Shown piece after piece: positions 24,082 through 32,643 of a stretch of 59,673 bases of DNA (within the stretch, counting starts at the first letter, position 1; each line of letters begins with the position of its first letter). Made by a program: the position numbers and the translations under genes. The DNA lies in the NCBI GenBank assembly GCA_903916255.1, contig CAIWVW010000109.1, forward strand, positions 1-59,673. The letters are read 5' to 3'. The notes under the pieces were generated by a model. The model was given only the letters and a program-made list of their open reading frames with translations. It made no database searches and was not told the DNA's origin. Origin of the DNA: an uncultured Bacteroidota bacterium. GTDB lineage: Bacteria > Bacteroidota > Bacteroidia > JABEUT01.

Positions 24082-26775
24082 TCATTCTCCTAAATCATCC
24101 TTTAGCCGTGTTTGTATTTTGGTATTCTCTACCAGGTGAATGCGCAAATCAGCTAATTGCTGTCCGTAGGTTTTCTTCGATTCCATTTCAGTAATCTGGC
24201 CTTTTAAATCACTTTCACGGTCCTGATACGTAGATAATAAACTGGACATGGCATTTTTTGCATAAAACTTCACATAGCGGTTATCGCCGTTTTTAGCCAG
24301 GTTTTCCAAAATTGGCAGGCCTCTTAAAACTGCTGTATCATTACAATTTTGAAGGAATTTGCCATATATAGATACATAGCTTATTTGTTCATAACCGCTC
24401 ACTTTATCCTGCATTTTTACAAAGAAATTATTGCATGAGTCGTTACCATATTGAAGATAAATGGACCCTATACCAAGCAACAACTCCTTTTCATCTGTGT
24501 TTTCAAGTTTATGGGCATATTTCACGGCTTCATTTTTATTCACTTTTGCAATAGCTGACAAGCCTGCGGATTCTACTTTATAAGAACTGTCATTCATCGC
24601 CTTTTGATAGAGCGATACCAAACGGCCATCTTTATAAGTAGTGGATAAAGCTGCTATTGCTTCCGCCCTTACATTCGAAGAGCTGTCAGATGCCAAATCG
24701 ATTAACGTACTCTTTAATTCAGGGGTGCTGTCAGTAGCTAATTTTTCTATAGCAAACAATCTCAGCATCCAAAATCTGTCGTGTAGTGCTCTGGTTACAG
24801 TTGCTTTTGCCTCTGCATCATCCATGTGATTGGCTAAATCCTTCAGTGCTTCCGAACGGTCCATATATAAAGGCAAGTGGTTGTATTGATAATCCCTTTC
24901 AGGTACCGACATGTTCTCGGTTTTTACGCATACCTGCATCATCTTTTGCCCGTCTGCCACCACTAAATCGGGTTGTGATGCGGCATCAAAAGAATAGGTG
25001 TTTTTTGTTTTATCCATTATAACGGTATGACTTTCCCTTTTGCCATGGATGTATATATCAATCCTGATAGGCATATAGAACACGGGGCTTTTTGTCAGGT
25101 CCTGTGTTTGCTCTATGGTAACCGTTTCTTTGTGTGTGGTATTATTATACGAATGATTGATATTCAGTATAGGGTAACCTTTATTATAAAACCATTCATT
25201 AAAGAACCAGTTTAAATCTCTTCCTGTTTTTTTCTCGAAGGCTAAACGTAATTGCGGAACTTCCGCTGCCGTAAATTGGTTGGCAACAAGATAATCATGC
25301 AGGGCTCCAAAAAATGCCGTGTCGCCAACTACATTGCGCAGCATGTGCAGGATACCACCGCCTTTATTGTATGATATAGCATCAAAAACATCTTCGCGGT
25401 CATTGTAATAAAAATCTACCAAATCGTGTTGATGGCCTCCGCTCTGGATATATTCGCTTACGTTTTGGTGCAGATACTGGTCGGCGCAATCTGCCCCGTA
25501 CTCATGCTGCCTCCAAAGGAATTCCGAGTAGTCGGCGAAGGATTCATTCAGGGAAATATTCGACCATGATTCACAGGTAACCAAATCGCCAAACCAATGG
25601 TGGAACAACTCATGGGAAATAATATCTTCGCTGGTGCTGAGTGGGTCGTCGATAAGTTCCCTTCTGGTTTTGTTCAGGAAATCGCCATGAAGCGTTGCCG
25701 TGGTATTTTCCATAGCTCCCGAAACATAATCGTGCACAATAACCTGGTCGTATTTGTTCCATGGATAAGAAAAATGCAACACATTTGAAAAGAACTCTAT
25801 CATTTGCGGGGTTTTCCCGAAAATATCTTTGGCGTAAGGTGCATATTTGGCATCTATGTAATAATCCACATTCTTGCCTCTCCATTTGTCATGAATAATC
25901 GAGAATGGGCCTATTGCCATCATCACTAAATAAGGCGGAATGCCAGGCTTCATTACCCAATGGTCGGTGCGGGTGTTATCCTTATTTTGAACGGAAGAAA
26001 CCATTTCTCCGTTGGATAATGTTTTTTCTGTTTTTTCAACGGTCATGTATATTTCTTCCGTTTGGCGCTGGTTAGGTTTGTCGATTGTTGGGAACCAGCA
26101 GGAGTTATCTTCCGTTTCGCCTTGTGTCCAGATTTGGCGGGGTTTGGTTTTATCTTTTCCATCAGGATTGATAAAGAACAGCCCTTTATGTGAAGTAATA
26201 GCCGCACTTCCGCCTTGCTCTTCTTTCAGTTCGTTTGGTTTAGAGGTGTAATCGATATAAATCGTATAATTCTCTTTATTGGTATAGGTTTTGTCGAGTG
26301 TTATGTGAAGCTGCTTGGTATCGGAATAGGTATATTTCAACAGCTTTTTATCTCTTCCTTTTATAATAGCTACTTCGTGAATATCCATTCCTTTGGCATC
26401 CAGTGTAAGTGAATCGGTAGGGTAGAAATATGGTTTAAGGGTAATAGTGGCTTTGCCATACAAGTATTGTTTGGCATAATCAAAACTTACATGCAATTCC
26501 GTATGAATAAGCTGGTTAATCATGGTTGCAGTTCCGCGATAATTTTCGAAAGCCACTTTTGGGGTGGTATCCTGCACCGGCATATTTTTGGCATTTTCCG
26601 CAGAGTCCATTCTTGCCATAGATATTAACGAATCTATTAAATGCGTTGCCGTTAATGAATCAGCTTTCCGGGTTGCACCCGTTGTAGCGGTCGAGTTTTT
26701 AGAGGACCCGCACGAACCGAGTATTGCTGCAACTACCGCTATGGCTAGTATATTTCCTGTTTTTGTGTTTTTCAT
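24082..26775 (-). CDS. M1-family zinc aminopeptidase lipoprotein with C-terminal HEAT-like repeats
   Basis: 897 residues from the ATG at 26775; earlier in-frame codons up to 26853 would place 26 residues before the signal. The N terminus KNTKTGNILAIAVVAAILGSCGSS is a lipoprotein signal with a lipobox ending in Cys. The catalytic domain has GAMENTTAT (substrate-binding GxMEN) and the zinc site H388-E-L-F-H392 with E411 18 residues later (NESFADY). After the catalytic domain come helical HEAT-like repeats (about residues 640-860: KATVTRALHDRFWMLRLFAIEKL, SSNVRAEAIAALS). It trims N-terminal amino acids from peptides in the periplasm or at the outer membrane surface. Confidence 0.95.
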   Translation of the reverse strand: MKNTKTGNILAIAVVAAILGSCGSSKNSTATTGATRKADSLTATHLIDSLISMARMDSAENAKNMPVQDTTPKVAFENYRGTATMINQLIHTELHVSFDYAKQYLYGKATITLKPYFYPTDSLTLDAKGMDIHEVAIIKGRDKKLLKYTYSDTKQLHITLDKTYTNKENYTIYIDYTSKPNELKEEQGGSAAITSHKGLFFINPDGKDKTKPRQIWTQGETEDNSCWFPTIDKPNQRQTEEIYMTVEKTEKTLSNGEMVSSVQNKDNTRTDHWVMKPGIPPYLVMMAIGPFSIIHDKWRGKNVDYYIDAKYAPYAKDIFGKTPQMIEFFSNVLHFSYPWNKYDQVIVHDYVSGAMENTTATLHGDFLNKTRRELIDDPLSTSEDIISHELFHHWFGDLVTCESWSNISLNESFADYSEFLWRQHEYGADCADQYLHQNVSEYIQSGGHQHDLVDFYYNDREDVFDAISYNKGGGILHMLRNVVGDTAFFGALHDYLVANQFTAAEVPQLRLAFEKKTGRDLNWFFNEWFYNKGYPILNINHSYNNTTHKETVTIEQTQDLTKSPVFYMPIRIDIYIHGKRESHTVIMDKTKNTYSFDAASQPDLVVADGQKMMQVCVKTENMSVPERDYQYNHLPLYMDRSEALKDLANHMDDAEAKATVTRALHDRFWMLRLFAIEKLATDSTPELKSTLIDLASDSSSNVRAEAIAALSTTYKDGRLVSLYQKAMNDSSYKVESAGLSAIAKVNKNEAVKYAHKLENTDEKELLLGIGSIYLQYGNDSCNNFFVKMQDKVSGYEQISYVSIYGKFLQNCNDTAVLRGLPILENLAKNGDNRYVKFYAKNAMSSLLSTYQDRESDLKGQITEMESKKTYGQQLADLRIHLVENTKIQTRLKDDLGE

Positions 26776-26865
26776 GATTTGATTTTTTACCCCTTTATTT
26801 ATGCGGCAAAGATGCCAAAAAATCCGATTAGTCCTTTCCCCGAGGGGCTCCATTCAGAAAATATT

Positions 26866-26873
26866 TACATTTG
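26866..26873 (+). promoter_or_regulatory. -7 box (TACATTTG) of the biotin carrier gene
   Basis: TACATTTG matches TAnnTTTG. Its last three bases are the TTG at 26871 that would otherwise extend the reading frame, so initiation at that TTG is unlikely and the ATG at 26886 is preferred. Confidence 0.55.
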
Positions 26874-26885
26874 TGCCAAGTTCAA

Positions 26886-27398
26886 ATGAATCTGATGGGA
26901 AAAGCAAAAGTAAACGAACAAGAGTTTTCGATTAAGGAAAGCCCCGACAAGGCTTTCAGTTATGAGGTGAACGGCAGGCCTGTGGAACTGGATGCCTATA
27001 TGAACCGCAACGGTATGCTTTGCTTTCTATACAATAACTATTCTTATCAGGCTGAACTTATCAGCTATAATGAGAATGATAAGTTGGCTGTGATTAAATT
27101 GAATAACGCCCGTTACGAAGTAAAACTGAAAGACGATACTGACCTTTTGCTAGAAGAATTAGGCATTAGCAATAAAACCCAGAAGGTGCAAAACATTAAG
27201 GCGCCCATGCCGGGATTGGTTTTAGATGTGAAAGTGAAAGAGGGTGATGAGGTAAAAAAGGGAGATGGACTGCTAGTACTGGAAGCCATGAAGATGGAGA
27301 ACCTTATCAAGGCGCAAGCAGACGGGAAAGTGAAGAAGGTGCATATTGCCAAAGGTGCCAAGGTGGAGAAAAACCAGCCGATGATAGAAATGGAGTAA
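26886..27398 (+). CDS. Biotin carboxyl carrier protein (acyl-CoA carboxylase subunit)
   Basis: 170 residues from ATG 26886 (ATG 26895 is also possible). The C-terminal roughly 75 residues form a biotinyl domain: KAPMPGLVLDVKVKEGDEVKKGD and the biotinylation motif EAMKMEN with K136, 35 residues from the C terminus as expected. The N-terminal part (FSIKESPDKAFSYEVNGRPVELD) resembles the short biotin carrier subunits of Bacteroidota propionyl/acetyl-CoA or methylmalonyl-CoA carboxylases. The partner carboxylase subunits are not in this window. Divergent from the M1 peptidase gene with a 110-bp gap. Confidence 0.9.
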   Translation: MNLMGKAKVNEQEFSIKESPDKAFSYEVNGRPVELDAYMNRNGMLCFLYNNYSYQAELISYNENDKLAVIKLNNARYEVKLKDDTDLLLEELGISNKTQKVQNIKAPMPGLVLDVKVKEGDEVKKGDGLLVLEAMKMENLIKAQADGKVKKVHIAKGAKVEKNQPMIEME

Positions 27399-27423
27399 TG
27401 CTCTATTTTTGGAAATCTAAAAA

Positions 27424-27699
27424 TTAATCATGGTATTTTTCGTTGAACCACTTTTCGATTACTATAGAGTAGAGCATTCCAATTACAGCCCCCGCTCCGG
27501 CCCATTTAACAAATGGAATTAAAAGAAATACCGAACTTTCTGCATTTACAAGGGTTTCAAGAATGCCTCCGGCAAGAAAACCAAAGAAGCCATACTTTAC
27601 AAAGTGAATAAATTTACTAAACATACCTTCAGGGTTTAAGTTTAGCAATGTTCGGTTATTACTCATCTGAATTACTTGATGCAAGTCATTTTCACGCAT
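27424..27699 (-). CDS. Small two-helix membrane protein, unknown
   Basis: 91 residues. Two hydrophobic segments, FFGFLAGGILETLVNAESSVFLLIPF and WAGAGAVIGMLYSIVIEKW, follow a polar N-terminal region of about 30 residues with NNRTLLNLNPEGMFSKF. No motif gives a function. It is supported by open frame, composition and convergent position 25 bp after the biotin carrier gene. The 203-bp gap upstream (27700-27902) shows no gene or clear signal to me. Confidence 0.6.
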   Translation of the reverse strand: MRENDLHQVIQMSNNRTLLNLNPEGMFSKFIHFVKYGFFGFLAGGILETLVNAESSVFLLIPFVKWAGAGAVIGMLYSIVIEKWFNEKYHD

Positions 27700-27902
27700 G
27701 ACATTTGAACGAAAGGTGTGTGATTGTTATCAGTTTAAGGAATATGTGATAAGGTTTACAAAGGGATATCGTCCCTTCTGGCTGACATATTGTTAGGCGG
27801 CTGTGTAATAATCGGAATATAAATTACATTGTGACAAAATTTTGCAGGGAATGGTTTCAAACCATTCCTGTCTGCGAATAATCCAACATTCAAAATTTGA
27901 AT

Positions 27903-29846
27903 TTATTTCCCCGTAATTTTCATCTCAGTCCTCCTGTTCAACTGCCTGCCTTCCGGCGTGTCGTTGGTAGCAATGGGTATTGTTTGACCATAACCTTTGT
28001 AGGTTAGACGGGAGGCATCAATGGTATGGTTAATTAAATATGTGTAAACTGATTTGGCGCGGTTCTCGGATAGTGTAATATTACTTTGAGGTGTTCCCTG
28101 ATTATCTGTATGCCCGCTAATCTGTATTTTAATGGTGGGATTATTTTTTAAGAAATTAACCAGTTTGTTCAGTTCTACTTCCGATTCAGGTTTCAAATCA
28201 TATTTATTCGTTTCAAAAAATACATTCTTCAATACAATGGAAGCACCTGTATCAATAGGCTGGAGCGGCACATCCTTTAAGAACGGATGTTCATAGGATG
28301 CCTTGATATCCTTCAACGAGAAATTTTCGGAATAAAATAAATATCCTTTTTTGCTTACATTCAACGCATAATTTTTATTCGCCGGCAAACACACCAAAAA
28401 GGTGCCGTCGCCGGGTTTGGAAGTGTTTTGGGAAACCACTTTTCCGGTGCCGAGGTCAATCAGGGTAAAGTAAGCTATTAAAGGGTCTTTGGTGTTAGCA
28501 TCAAACACTTTTCCTTTCATGTAGGTTACAGGCTGCGGGCGCAATGAATCGGGCAATACAAAGGAGTAAATATCCTGCCCGCCATAGCCACCGGAACGGT
28601 CCGATGAAAGGTAGGCCAGTTTTCCGTTAGGGTCGATACTGATGCCTGATTCATCTTTCGATGTATTGATGGGATAGCCCATATTTACAGGTATTCCCCA
28701 ACTACCATTAGGTAATCTGCGTGACATGAATATGTCGAGGCCGCCCATACCGGGGTGCCCGTCTGAACAAAAATAAAGGGTTTGGTTATCGGCTGAAATA
28801 AACGGGCTTTGTTCCATACCTTGCGAATTAATAGTGTCGCTTAGTTTAACAGGTACACTCCAATAGCCTGAATCGGAGAGGTTGGTTACATAAATGTGCT
28901 GCTCCTTTGTCTGGTGGTGCGATTCAAGCCCTCTGATAAAATACAGCGTTCTACCGTCCGATGACAGGCTGGGCTGTGTTTCCCAATTTCGGGTATTCAC
29001 CGGAGCGCCCATGTTCCTTGCCATAGTCCACGAATTACCCACATGGAAAGAATAATAAAGGTCGCAACTGCCAAGGCTTCCTTCCCTGTCTGAAGCGAAG
29101 ATGAGAAGATTGCCATCTGCCGAAATAGTAGATGCTCCTTCATTATATTCGGTATTGAGTTGCGGCCCTGCATTCAAGGCTTTGGTCCATTCTCCGTCCA
29201 CTTTGTGCGATATATAAAAATCTTCCTGGTGGTCGCCTTCAGGGCCGGGTGTATCGGGTGTGTATAACAGGCGCGTAAAAATCAAGAGGCTGCCATCCAC
29301 AGTCATAGTAGGGAAATATTCATCCAGTTTTGTATTTATGGCGGGTCCCATGTTCAACGGGCTAAAGGGCACGGGATGTTTTTTAGCTTCTATGGCGAAG
29401 TTACAATCGGCAAGAAATGTTCCGGCGGCAAAAGTGGTCTGGTAATCACCTTTTCCTGTTTGCAAAAAATATTGCAGGTGGGCCTTGGCATCATCATAAT
29501 GTTCCGTTTTCGCTTCTAACTTACCTATATCGAAAAATATATTCGGGAAATAATTGGGATTAATACGGATTACTTCAGCATACTGGTGGATGGCCGATTC
29601 ATACTGTCGCATATCATCATATACATAACCCAGCAGCCCCTGCGCTTCCACAAAGTTGCTGTCTTCCTTTATGGCTTTAAGCAATAATGCAATGGAGTTT
29701 TCATTTTGATGGGAATCATAATAATGGCTTGCATCTTCAAAAAGTTTGGCTGCTTTCTTGCTGTGGGTAGAGAGAGGTCGTTCCTGGCTATAGGTAAGGT
29801 TGAAGGCACAGAAAACACAACATAGCAGGGCAACTATTTTTTTCAT
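27903..29846 (-). CDS. TPR + PD40 propeller + OmpA-family outer-membrane protein
   Basis: 647 residues. Signal peptide (KKIVALLCCVFCAFNLTYSQ), then TPR-like helices (about residues 30-150: AKLFEDASHYYDSHQNENSIALLLKAI..., GLLGYVYDDMRQYESAIHQYAEVIRINPNY), then WD40-like PD40 repeats (about 175-430, with E..PS.S.DG..L.F.S.R motifs), a carboxypeptidase-like Ig segment (KGKVFDANTKDPLIAYF...), and a C-terminal OmpA peptidoglycan-binding domain (NVFFETNKYDLKPES...ISGHTDNQGTP...LSENRAKSVYTYLI...GYGQTIPI...NRRTEMKI). This is the architecture of PorE/SprE-neighbouring and gliding-associated OmpA proteins in Bacteroidota; a role in anchoring envelope machinery is inference. Confidence 0.92.
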   Translation of the reverse strand: MKKIVALLCCVFCAFNLTYSQERPLSTHSKKAAKLFEDASHYYDSHQNENSIALLLKAIKEDSNFVEAQGLLGYVYDDMRQYESAIHQYAEVIRINPNYFPNIFFDIGKLEAKTEHYDDAKAHLQYFLQTGKGDYQTTFAAGTFLADCNFAIEAKKHPVPFSPLNMGPAINTKLDEYFPTMTVDGSLLIFTRLLYTPDTPGPEGDHQEDFYISHKVDGEWTKALNAGPQLNTEYNEGASTISADGNLLIFASDREGSLGSCDLYYSFHVGNSWTMARNMGAPVNTRNWETQPSLSSDGRTLYFIRGLESHHQTKEQHIYVTNLSDSGYWSVPVKLSDTINSQGMEQSPFISADNQTLYFCSDGHPGMGGLDIFMSRRLPNGSWGIPVNMGYPINTSKDESGISIDPNGKLAYLSSDRSGGYGGQDIYSFVLPDSLRPQPVTYMKGKVFDANTKDPLIAYFTLIDLGTGKVVSQNTSKPGDGTFLVCLPANKNYALNVSKKGYLFYSENFSLKDIKASYEHPFLKDVPLQPIDTGASIVLKNVFFETNKYDLKPESEVELNKLVNFLKNNPTIKIQISGHTDNQGTPQSNITLSENRAKSVYTYLINHTIDASRLTYKGYGQTIPIATNDTPEGRQLNRRTEMKITGK

Positions 29847-29901
29847 CTTGTAGGGTGAAGGATATTATACAAAGGTCTAAAAGTTTTGTTACATAAAAGA
29901 C

Positions 29902-29966
29902 ATGAAAATTGAAAAGAAACAGCCGTTTCATCACTTTCTACTTTCCACTTTTAACTCGCAACTCAT
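29902..29966. repeat. 7-bp-period repeat element (CACTTTC type)
   Basis: TGAAAAT-TGAAAAG (29903-29916) and CACTTTC-TACTTTC-CACTTTT-AACTCGC-AACTCAT (29932-29966) are in the same 7-bp register within two bases and are partly complementary. The element lies in the divergent gap between the OmpA-family gene and the DinB-like gene. Confidence 0.7.
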
Positions 29967-29996
29967 GCAGGTCATGTTCAGGTTAGAAATAAATTT

Positions 29997-30004
29997 TAAA
30001 TTTG
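29997..30004 (+). promoter_or_regulatory. -7 box (TAAATTTG) of the DinB-like gene
   Basis: TAAATTTG fits TAnnTTTG and ends 18 bp before the ATG at 30023. The TTG at 30002, which would lengthen the protein by seven residues, is part of this box, which argues for the ATG. Confidence 0.5.
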
Positions 30005-30022
30005 CGCTCATATTCACGCGTT

Positions 30023-30571
30023 ATGAAGAAAGCTACACTCAAGGCCCTGAAGTATCCTACGGGAGAATTTAAAATGCCTAAAAAGTTCTCGGAAAAAGAA
30101 CTTGCATCGCGAATAAAAATTATTGCTGAGTTTCCAGCCAAACTTAGGAAGGAAGTCGGAAAGATGCCCGAAGATACACTGGAATACCGCCACCGCTTAG
30201 GCGGATGGACAGTTAGGCAGATAGTACACCATTGTGCCGACAGCCACATGAATGCATATATACGCACCAAACTGGCATATACCGAAACCAATCCTACCGT
30301 AAAACCATACGACGAAAGTGCCTGGGCCAATACCAGCGATGGAGGCGAAGCTCCTGTGGAATGGTCATTGCTTATTTTAGAAGGGTTACATAAGCGTTGG
30401 GTAGAGTTGCTTTCGGAATTGAACGATGCGGAGTTAAAAAGAACCTATTTCCATCCGGAATATGGAAAGAAGATTCCATTGAGTTATCTTATATTCCTTT
30501 ACGCATGGCATTGCGGGCATCACATTGCCCACGTTCAGCAAGCAAAAAAGCATAAGAATAAGTTTAGTTAA
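30023..30571 (+). CDS. DinB/YfiT-like putative metal-dependent hydrolase or transferase
   Basis: 182 residues from ATG 30023. It belongs to the DinB four-helix superfamily: the motif RLGGWTVRQIVHHCADSHMNAY supplies the first metal-ligand histidine and YAWHCGHHIAHVQQAK the C-terminal histidines, giving the usual three-His nickel/zinc site. YPTGEFKMP near the N terminus is typical of the YfiT/BstA subgroup, whose members include thiol S-transferases. The actual reaction is unknown. It precedes a TPR protein gene by 10 bp, and the heptad repeat at 30574 starts right after its stop. Confidence 0.88.
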   Translation: MKKATLKALKYPTGEFKMPKKFSEKELASRIKIIAEFPAKLRKEVGKMPEDTLEYRHRLGGWTVRQIVHHCADSHMNAYIRTKLAYTETNPTVKPYDESAWANTSDGGEAPVEWSLLILEGLHKRWVELLSELNDAELKRTYFHPEYGKKIPLSYLIFLYAWHCGHHIAHVQQAKKHKNKFS

Positions 30572-30573
30572 GA

Positions 30574-30601
30574 TATAAACTATGAGCTATAAGATATATC
30601 C
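30574..30601. repeat. Four heptads spanning the start of the TPR gene
   Basis: TATAAAC-TATGAGC-TATAAGA-TATATCC, exact 7-bp register. The second heptad contains the ATG at 30582, so the first seven codons or so of the TPR protein are encoded by repeat sequence if that ATG is used. Confidence 0.65.
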
Positions 30602-31631
30602 GAGTCGTATGGGTTGGTTTATATCTTTTAGTTTATTTTTAATAAAGGCTAATGTATTTGCACAAAGCGATACACTTGCAGTATCGCAATTTAAAAATGG
30701 CGATTACACCCATGCTATTAATACCTGTAAAGAATTACTAAAAGCTAATAAAAATGATACGCTTGCGTATTTCTATCGCGGGCTTTCGGAAGAAGCTACG
30801 AAGGATTATTCGGGTGCACGGAGTGATTTTAAAAAGATAAGCGAATTGCTGCCTAAAGATGCTGAAATATATTTTAAATTAGGCGTGCTTTGGTCGGAGA
30901 CCGAAGATTATTACCATTCCATAAAAGAGTTTACAAAAGCAATCGGCCTTGATTCTTCCTATGCGGTGGCCTATAACAATAGAGGGAATTCGGAATATAT
31001 GGTTGGTGATGCAAAAAGCGCGCTAAAGGATTTTACGGTTGCAGCGCAAAAGGATTCCACCTATCCTGACCCTTATTATAACCGGGGACACCTGAGAATG
31101 GTATTGGGCGATTTTAAAGATGCAATTACTGATTTCACACTCGATTTAAGATTGAGCCCCGATGATGCCGATGGCTGGTTTTGCCGGGGGCAATGTTATG
31201 ATAATAGTAAAGATACCATTGCTGCATTAAATGATTACAGCAATACTATCCAAATTGATTCAACCTATATGGATGCTTATTATTTCAGAGGTTGCGACAG
31301 GCTGAAAATAAATGATGCCCGAGGTGCAGCAAATGATTTCACATTTTTAATTATGGATGATTCAACAGAATTTTTGCCATATGAGCTGCGTGGAATTGCA
31401 AATGATTCGTTGTGTAATTACAAAGAAGCTATAATCGATTTTACCAAAGCAATCAAACTTAATGACGAAGATGGTCAATCATACCTTGGACGAGGATTTG
31501 CCTATATAAAAACAGGTGATAAAGAAAAAGCTTGCGATGATTTCAATTCAGCTGCTTACTATGAAATAAGCGGCGCGAACGAATATATCAGCCAATATTG
31601 CCGGAGGAAAGTGCATGTTTACTGGAGGTAG
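30582..31631 (+). CDS. Secreted TPR-repeat protein
   Basis: 349 residues. After a signal peptide ending near VFAQ come about eight tetratricopeptide repeats (AYFYRGLSEEATKDYSGARSDFKKI, IYFKLGVLWSETEDYYHSIKEFTKAIGLD, AYNNRGNSEYMVGDAKSALKDFTVAA and so on), ending with the characteristic GRGFAYIKTGDKEKACDDFNSAA. TPR repeats bind partner proteins; here in the periplasm or at the surface. Two starts are possible: ATG 30582, which lies in a heptad repeat and adds MSYKIYPSR, or ATG 30609 (MGWFISFSLFLIKANVFAQ). The first supplies the positive charges a signal peptide needs, so I keep it, with moderate confidence. Confidence 0.85.
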   Translation: MSYKIYPSRMGWFISFSLFLIKANVFAQSDTLAVSQFKNGDYTHAINTCKELLKANKNDTLAYFYRGLSEEATKDYSGARSDFKKISELLPKDAEIYFKLGVLWSETEDYYHSIKEFTKAIGLDSSYAVAYNNRGNSEYMVGDAKSALKDFTVAAQKDSTYPDPYYNRGHLRMVLGDFKDAITDFTLDLRLSPDDADGWFCRGQCYDNSKDTIAALNDYSNTIQIDSTYMDAYYFRGCDRLKINDARGAANDFTFLIMDDSTEFLPYELRGIANDSLCNYKEAIIDFTKAIKLNDEDGQSYLGRGFAYIKTGDKEKACDDFNSAAYYEISGANEYISQYCRRKVHVYWR

Positions 31632-31715
31632 GGTCTAAATTGTTGATAAATAGAATTATATCGGGTGTTTTGTAAGTAATTATTTCATATTTTTACTTCT
31701 GAAAAACATACCAAA

Positions 31716-32633
31716 ATGAAAAATACATACTTTACGGCTATCTTTTTGATTTGTATCAGTTACTTTTCAAAAGCGCAATATTTAGTGCAATATTTTGATG
31801 GAACTGACACTTCAGCAGCAAATTCTATTTTAATAAACTTTGATACCAGCCGGACTAATATCTGGCAGATTGGAAGGCCGCAGAAGCCTATTTTCGATAG
31901 CGCCTACTCTCGTCCGAATGTAATTGTTACCGATACAATACACAATATCCCACCGAATAATATTTCGCGTTTTTCACTTAAAGTAGAGCCGTTTGGTACG
32001 TTTGGTATATTCGTTCTTCAATGGGTTCAAAAATTGGATATGAAATTTGGCCATCAGGGCGGTTTTGTAGAGTTTTCGGTGGATACCGGTAAAACATGGC
32101 AAAATGCTTTTAATAATCCGAATGTTTTTAATTTCTATGGATTCCTGCCTGCCAATGAAGATACTTTATCTGTCGGCAATTATGCATTTAGCGGAACCGA
32201 TTCAAACTGGGAGGATATATGGCTTTGTCTTAATTTATCATGGATACACGCCTCCGCCGATAGTATAATTTTCCGTTTTACATTACAAACTGATACAGGT
32301 AATTATAACAAGGAGGGTTGGGAAATTGATAATATGTTAGCGCGCATGGATGTTTTACACCCTGTTCACGCTGTGCAGGATAAAGATTATGTGGATTTGT
32401 ATCCGAATCCGGCTTCCGGCAGGGTAAATGTAGCTATACAAAACATTGATAATTTTCACATAATAGAACATATGGAACTGGAGGATGCTCAGGGCAGGAT
32501 AGTACAAACATGGAGAAATATTCCTACTACGTATTGGTTCGATACAAGCCCATATCCCGATGGGGTCTATTTTCTGAATGTAACCACAAATATTAAATCG
32601 GAAAGAGTTACGCTCGTTATCAAAAAGCATTAA
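31716..32633 (+). CDS. Secreted protein with T9SS type A sorting domain
   Basis: 305 residues. Signal peptide KNTYFTAIFLICISYFSKAQ; a middle region (about 21-215) rich in aromatic and acidic residues with MKFGHQGGFVEFSVDTGKTWQNAF and KEGWEIDNMLARMDVLH, resembling jelly-roll-like domains that precede sorting signals; and a C-terminal type A T9SS sorting domain starting at VDLYPNPASGRVNVAI and ending FLNVTTNIKSERVTLVIKK. Function of the middle region unknown. The di-haem peroxidase gene follows after 10 bp, so the two are probably co-expressed. Confidence 0.88.
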   Translation: MKNTYFTAIFLICISYFSKAQYLVQYFDGTDTSAANSILINFDTSRTNIWQIGRPQKPIFDSAYSRPNVIVTDTIHNIPPNNISRFSLKVEPFGTFGIFVLQWVQKLDMKFGHQGGFVEFSVDTGKTWQNAFNNPNVFNFYGFLPANEDTLSVGNYAFSGTDSNWEDIWLCLNLSWIHASADSIIFRFTLQTDTGNYNKEGWEIDNMLARMDVLHPVHAVQDKDYVDLYPNPASGRVNVAIQNIDNFHIIEHMELEDAQGRIVQTWRNIPTTYWFDTSPYPDGVYFLNVTTNIKSERVTLVIKKH

Positions 32634-32643
32634 GTTATTTTGA

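Noticed and set aside
26871-26873. TTG start for the biotin carrier protein
   Set aside because: The TTG is the end of a TACATTTG -7 box, so it lies upstream of the expected transcript start.
27700-27902. Small RNA or gene in the 203-bp gap
   Set aside because: No open frame with coding character, no promoter box and no terminator hairpin that I could support.
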